A DNA stretch of 64,000 nt from positions 87,336 to 151,335 of the forward strand of contig RZUM01000012.1 in assembly GCA_004193205.1 (NCBI GenBank), written 5' to 3'. The position numbers and the translations under genes are program-made. Source of the stretch: Gordonia sediminis (GTDB lineage Bacteria; Actinomycetota; Actinomycetes; Mycobacteriales; Mycobacteriaceae). The notes under the pieces were generated by a model. The model was not told where the DNA came from, did no database searches, and saw only the letters and a list, made by a program, of their open reading frames with translations. Of the stretch, positions 60,406 to 64,000 are shown in pieces (position 1 is the stretch's first letter; each line of letters begins with the position of its first letter).

Positions 60406-60956
60406 CCACGCAGACGATTGAACAGCTGGCCACCCGGGTGGCGATCCTGGAGGCCGAGGCCGACATCCGACGGCTGCAGGCCAGGTATATGTTTCTTTGT
60501 GATACACCATGTCCCGAGTTCGGTGTCGTCGACGACGAGCATCGGATCGAACTCATCCTCGACCTCTACACCCACGATGCCGTGTGGGAAGGCGTGGGCG
60601 AGTACTACGACGGGCAGTTTGGCCGCGCCGAAGGTAAAGACGCGATTCGAGAACACTTCCAGCGGTTCTGGGGCGAGAAGCACGATCCGGCACTGCTGCT
60701 CAACGCGCACTACCTGACGTCGGAACAGATTCACGTCGACGGCGACGTGGCCGACGGCCAGTGGATTCACATGCAACCGTGGTTGTTCTCCGACGGAACC
60801 GGTTTGTTGCGGTCGAGTCGGTTGAACAACGCCTTCCGGCTGACCGACCATGGCTGGCGCATCACCCGCACCCGAACCGAGAATGTCTTCGTCGCCGACC
60901 TGCCGGCACAGTTCGCGCAGGCTTACCCTTCGGCTTCGGTCTTGATGAAGCCCTGA
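60402..60956 (+). CDS. iacI: SnoaL-like protein of IAA degradation (IacI-like)
   Basis: A 184-aa SnoaL/NTF2-fold protein. The first helix is IEQLATRVAILEAEADIRRLQARYMFLCDT, then LYTHDAVWEGVGEYYDGQFGRAEGKDAIREHFQRFWG, and strands ending WRITRTRTENVFVADLP. Its place directly after the flavin reductase, overlapping it (ATGA), and its fold match IacI, a small protein of iac clusters with no settled function. It could act as an accessory isomerase or a dioxygenase beta-like subunit. No catalytic residues assigned. Confidence 0.78.
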   Translation: MTTQTIEQLATRVAILEAEADIRRLQARYMFLCDTPCPEFGVVDDEHRIELILDLYTHDAVWEGVGEYYDGQFGRAEGKDAIREHFQRFWGEKHDPALLLNAHYLTSEQIHVDGDVADGQWIHMQPWLFSDGTGLLRSSRLNNAFRLTDHGWRITRTRTENVFVADLPAQFAQAYPSASVLMKP

Positions 60957-61069
60957 CATGCGCCGCCTGTGTAGGCGCGCGGAGGTCGCGCCGGGTGTCG
61001 TCGTACGCTTGTTGAACAACCGGAGGAGGGGCGAGTCGGCCCCGCGTGTGTTGGTCGAAAGGGGGGCGA

Positions 61070-61660
61070 ATGCCACGTCTGGTGGATCATGCGGAGCGTC
61101 GCGAGGCCATCATCAGCGCAGCGTGGCGCCTGATCGCGGCACGCGGGATCGACGGGATCAACATGCGCGATCTCGCCGCCGAAGCCGGTTACTCGAATGG
61201 CGCGCTGAGCCACTATTTCTCGGGCAAGGACGAGATTCTGAAGAGCGCCTTCGAGCATGTCCTCGAGGCGACGAACGGCCGCATCGTCGCCTCCTCCAGC
61301 GGACTACGCGGGCTCCGTGCGCTGCGCAAGGTATGCCAGGAGATCATGCCGTCGACCGAAGAGGCCCGTCTCGAGGCGCGGATCGCGATTTCCCTCTGGC
61401 AGCGCGCGCTGACCGACCGCGAGATGGAGATGGTGAACAGCGCGGCGGTCGACGAATGGCGAACGTTGATGGCTCGTCACATCGAGGAGGCGACCGAGGA
61501 CGGCGAGGCGATCGAGTGCGATGCGTCGGTGCAGGCCAACGCCCTGATGAACATGATGATCGGACTGCAGGTCAGTGCCGTGCTCGATCGGAAGTCGACC
61601 ACGCGCAAGGCTCAACTGAAGATGCTCGATGCGATGATCGGCGCGTTTGCGGCTGAATAG
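61070..61660 (+). CDS. TetR-family transcriptional regulator
   Basis: A 196-aa TetR (TetR_C-BetI-like) regulator: HTH MRDLAAEAGYSNGALSHYFSGKDEILKSAFEHVL and a helical C-terminal domain with RIAISLWQRALTDREMEMVNSAAVDEWRTLM. The start is ATG 61070 after AAAGGGGGG; an ATG at 61046 is in frame but has no site. It follows the SnoaL-like gene by 113 bases. It may control the right-hand iac operon in place of the MarR-type IacR known elsewhere, or simply its own transcription. Confidence 0.88.
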   Translation: MPRLVDHAERREAIISAAWRLIAARGIDGINMRDLAAEAGYSNGALSHYFSGKDEILKSAFEHVLEATNGRIVASSSGLRGLRALRKVCQEIMPSTEEARLEARIAISLWQRALTDREMEMVNSAAVDEWRTLMARHIEEATEDGEAIECDASVQANALMNMMIGLQVSAVLDRKSTTRKAQLKMLDAMIGAFAAE

Positions 61661-61738
61661 GCGGGCAAGCCCCCCTCGGTCAGTTTTTGCGGGTGGTCCT
61701 CTTCCACGCCAACCCGCCCGCCGAATCGGGCTCGGTGG

Positions 61739-63772
61739 TCAGCTCAGTGCGACGTAGCGAAAGTCCGTCCAGCCCGTCGGGACCCCCGACGGCGGGTCGA
61801 TAGGCGGCAGCACGTGCAGTTCGATCAGCACGCGGCACTTGCCGCGTGTGAGGCTCGCCGGCAGGGCGAAATCGCTTTCCGCCCAGCGCTTGCTGGGGTT
61901 GGCACCAGGCGTGAACCAGATCCCGGCGGGTTCTCCGTCGACGAGCACCTCGGCGCGTTGGCCGAATGTGCCCTGGTCGAGCAGGCGCCGCAAAATCACG
62001 CCATGATTGGCCGGGTCCAGCGTCATCGTGAAGCGGATCGTCGCGCCGACCCGATGTGTCCGGCCTATCTCGGTCATCGACTCGCCCATCGGGTCGGTGC
62101 CGGGTGGCGGGGGGACTGAACCCGGCACCAACCAATCGAGCGGTGGCGAGAGGTTGCCGTCGTGGTCGCCCTCGAAGAAGGCGGTCAGCGTCACGTCCGT
62201 CCCCGCGCCGCTGTAGCCGGCCGAGGGGACGTCGATCGCGGCCGTCTGGCGCAGTCGTCGGTCGTCGTCCTGCCCGGCGTACCAAAACACCACGCTGCGG
62301 TTCGCCGTGACCTGCCCGTTGCCGGCCGCATGCTCGATCCCGGCGTGGATGCCGTCGCGAAACTCCCACGGATCGGAGAGCATCAGCCGGTACTGCGAGG
62401 TCTGTGCGCCCACGGGGGTGACCTGTTCCTTCGTCGTCGCGCCATGGTCGGGCAGCGCGAAGAGGCTGGTGTAGTAGTAGCCGCCGCTGAAGAAGTCCTC
62501 GGTGCCGGTGCCGTACAGCGCCGGCGAACGTGAACCGTCGACGTACACGCGTTCGTCGCCCTCCATGAATGTGGTGAAGTCCGCCACGCTCTGCCCGGTC
62601 TGGGTGTACGAGACCCCGACAACCTTTCCGGCGCCAGAGGCATCGAGTAGCGTGAAGTCGCGCCCCACAGTCGTATGCGGCTCGTCGCGAAAGGTCGCGT
62701 GGAAGAGGCCGGCGGAGCGGTAGGTCACCGGCGCCTCCTCGACCGTCCACGTCGCCTTGACGGGCTGCCGGGTCGGGTTGACGAGCTCGACGTCGGCGCT
62801 CGCGGTGAAGGGCATTGGGAAGTACAGGTAGCCCTCGTGGCGCGCGGGCGAGTAGCCCACGAGTAGGCCGGTCGCGGGGCTGCGCTCTCCGGCGCCGGTT
62901 GCGAACAGGTCCGCGAGCGGCGCATCGACGGCCGGCACCGCTTGCCCGTCCCAACGTGCCCGCAGACGAACCGACCGCAAGGTCGCATCGTCGTGGCGGT
63001 CCAACGCGATCCGCACGGCGCGGATCGTGCCCGCGCGCGAGATGTGCAGCAGCGCTGCCCTGCCGCCGGCCGGAATACTGGTCTGCCCACTGTGTACGGT
63101 GCCAGGAGGCAGAATCCTCGGATCCCCGCCTGCGCGCGCCCACAGTCGCGCTGCGTCTGTGAGATCGGTCAGCGTGCGGGGATCCTTCGGTTCGAAACTC
63201 CGGACGACGGCGTCGGCGGAATAGGTTTCGTAGCCGATGCCGTAGTAGCCGGGCGCGTCGGTCGTGGTGATGCGCATACTCTTCGCGAACGGGATCCGCA
63301 GGTCGCAGTAGTTGCCACCGCTCGAGACGTGGTAGTCGGCGCACAGTGGCGCGGGGAACGCCGCCTGGTCGCCGCGGAAGAAGTCCGCGACGGGGACGTC
63401 GATACGCGGTACCGACTCGCCGTCGAAGAAGAACGCGATGTTGCCGTAGGGCGTTGTGTCGCCGGTGCCCCTCGTCGACTGGCCCGTCATCCACACACGG
63501 GTCACCGCCCCTGGGCCCTCTGCCTCCATCAGGACATAGCGCCCCGCGCCGTCGCGCTCGAGATACGGTTTCGAATCGGAGTTACCTCCGTCGCGTGCGT
63601 GACTCGACGCGCCGAGCGCCTGCGCGCGGCCGTCGAGGACTGGAAGCCGCTCGAGCTGCGTCATGCCCGCCACCCCGAGCGACGGCGGTGCCTCGATCGT
63701 CGCCGCCTCTGCTCGCGCAGGCGGGGCGGCAAGCATGGTCAGCGCCAACGCAAGGATCCCGAGCTTCCTCAT
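61739..63772 (-). CDS. Secreted GH172 (DUF2961) glycoside hydrolase candidate
   Basis: A 677-aa exported protein. It has the signal peptide MRKLGILALALTMLAAPPARA, and the DUF2961/GH172 core includes EAEGPGAVTRVWMTG, FFFDGESVPRIDVPVADFF, FMEGDERVYVDG (403-413) and YGTGTEDFFSGGYYY (420-434), the last being the family signature with its acidic GTED. GH172 enzymes are known as difructose-anhydride synthases and exo-arabinofuranosidases. In a mycolic-acid actinobacterium a role on arabinan of its own or a neighbour's cell wall is possible. The start is ATG 63772 after GGGGAAG. It faces the TetR gene and is not obviously linked to the iac genes. Confidence 0.85.
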   Translation of the reverse strand: MRKLGILALALTMLAAPPARAEAATIEAPPSLGVAGMTQLERLPVLDGRAQALGASSHARDGGNSDSKPYLERDGAGRYVLMEAEGPGAVTRVWMTGQSTRGTGDTTPYGNIAFFFDGESVPRIDVPVADFFRGDQAAFPAPLCADYHVSSGGNYCDLRIPFAKSMRITTTDAPGYYGIGYETYSADAVVRSFEPKDPRTLTDLTDAARLWARAGGDPRILPPGTVHSGQTSIPAGGRAALLHISRAGTIRAVRIALDRHDDATLRSVRLRARWDGQAVPAVDAPLADLFATGAGERSPATGLLVGYSPARHEGYLYFPMPFTASADVELVNPTRQPVKATWTVEEAPVTYRSAGLFHATFRDEPHTTVGRDFTLLDASGAGKVVGVSYTQTGQSVADFTTFMEGDERVYVDGSRSPALYGTGTEDFFSGGYYYTSLFALPDHGATTKEQVTPVGAQTSQYRLMLSDPWEFRDGIHAGIEHAAGNGQVTANRSVVFWYAGQDDDRRLRQTAAIDVPSAGYSGAGTDVTLTAFFEGDHDGNLSPPLDWLVPGSVPPPPGTDPMGESMTEIGRTHRVGATIRFTMTLDPANHGVILRRLLDQGTFGQRAEVLVDGEPAGIWFTPGANPSKRWAESDFALPASLTRGKCRVLIELHVLPPIDPPSGVPTGWTDFRYVALS

Positions 63773-64000
63773 CGCGCTTCCCCTGTCAAACGTCACGGGT
63801 GAGCGTAACCCGTCCTCTGTGAGACGGCCAACGCCACAAGGGTAGGCGATACTGTAGGAACGCTTTTCAAACGTGGAAGTATGCGAATCGTTGCGCGTAC
63901 TGGCCTCGGGCTTTCACGCTGATTTCGTGTCGTGAATGAAGAATGGTGCCCTGACCTGGGATGATTGAACTTGCGAAGGTATCAATCGGACCAGATCGAG
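63773..64000. other. Window-edge intergenic region
   Basis: Nothing firm is seen beyond the likely promoter of the secreted GH172 protein on the minus strand. An ATG at 63961 opens a plus-strand frame that runs off the window after 13 codons and cannot be judged. Confidence 0.4.

Noticed and set aside
61680-63494. 604-codon minus-strand frame overlapping the GH172 gene
   Set aside because: Same strand but another phase; Arg/Pro-rich noise, whereas the chosen frame has a signal peptide and the family motifs.
1-64000. CRISPR arrays, tRNA or rRNA genes, prophage or conjugation genes
   Set aside because: None were seen: no regularly spaced repeats, no cloverleaf-like sequences and no phage or plasmid transfer proteins. 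A tRNA scan was not possible here.

Overview
The window comes from a high-GC actinobacterium, most likely a mycolic-acid genus such as Gordonia, Rhodococcus or Mycobacterium. That is inferred from gene content: many FadE-type acyl-CoA dehydrogenases in alpha/beta pairs, a DUF35/Ltp thiolase pair, an F420-type luciferase-like oxidoreductase, an FprB-type ferredoxin reductase, and a short-chain dehydrogenase of the mycofactocin type. No rRNA, tRNA or CRISPR array was seen.

Region 1 (about 1-39.2 kb) is a dense catabolic region for an unidentified lipid-like substrate, perhaps a branched, alicyclic, terpenoid or steroid-derived acid. It has two cytochrome P450s (one cut by the window edge), three aldehyde dehydrogenases, an acyl-CoA synthetase and a CaiB-type CoA transferase for CoA activation. 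It also has two heteromeric acyl-CoA dehydrogenase pairs, one fused double acyl-CoA dehydrogenase, two intact enoyl-CoA hydratases and a broken third, two short-chain dehydrogenases, a DUF35/Ltp pair, a thioesterase and an amidohydrolase. Local regulators are a tandem-duplicated TetR protein, two ordinary TetR proteins and an AraC protein. A branched-chain-amino-acid-type ABC importer with a fused LivH-LivM permease and a divergent lipoprotein binding protein closes the region.

A short junction (39.2-40.55 kb) holds only debris: an IS3-family remnant, the C-terminal tail of a PIN-domain toxin and the C-terminal part of a LysR regulator. It looks like an island boundary.

Region 2 (40.55-61.7 kb) carries a complete-looking set for indole-3-acetic acid (auxin) degradation: iacA, B, C, D, E, F on the left, and iacH, iacG and iacI on the right with an MFS transporter. 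A soluble PAS histidine kinase and a FixJ/NarL response regulator sit at the two flanks of iacA-F. Next to it lie an amino-acid/amine permease, a flavin monoamine oxidase, a GMC alcohol oxidoreductase and an aldehyde dehydrogenase. Together these could feed tryptamine or indole-ethanol through indole-3-acetaldehyde into IAA. This joint arrangement is the most interesting inference in the window. An IS110-family element, with a strongly structured non-coding region upstream of its transposase (candidate bridge RNA), sits between iacF and the response regulator without breaking a gene.

The right edge has a TetR regulator and a secreted GH172 (DUF2961) glycosidase candidate.
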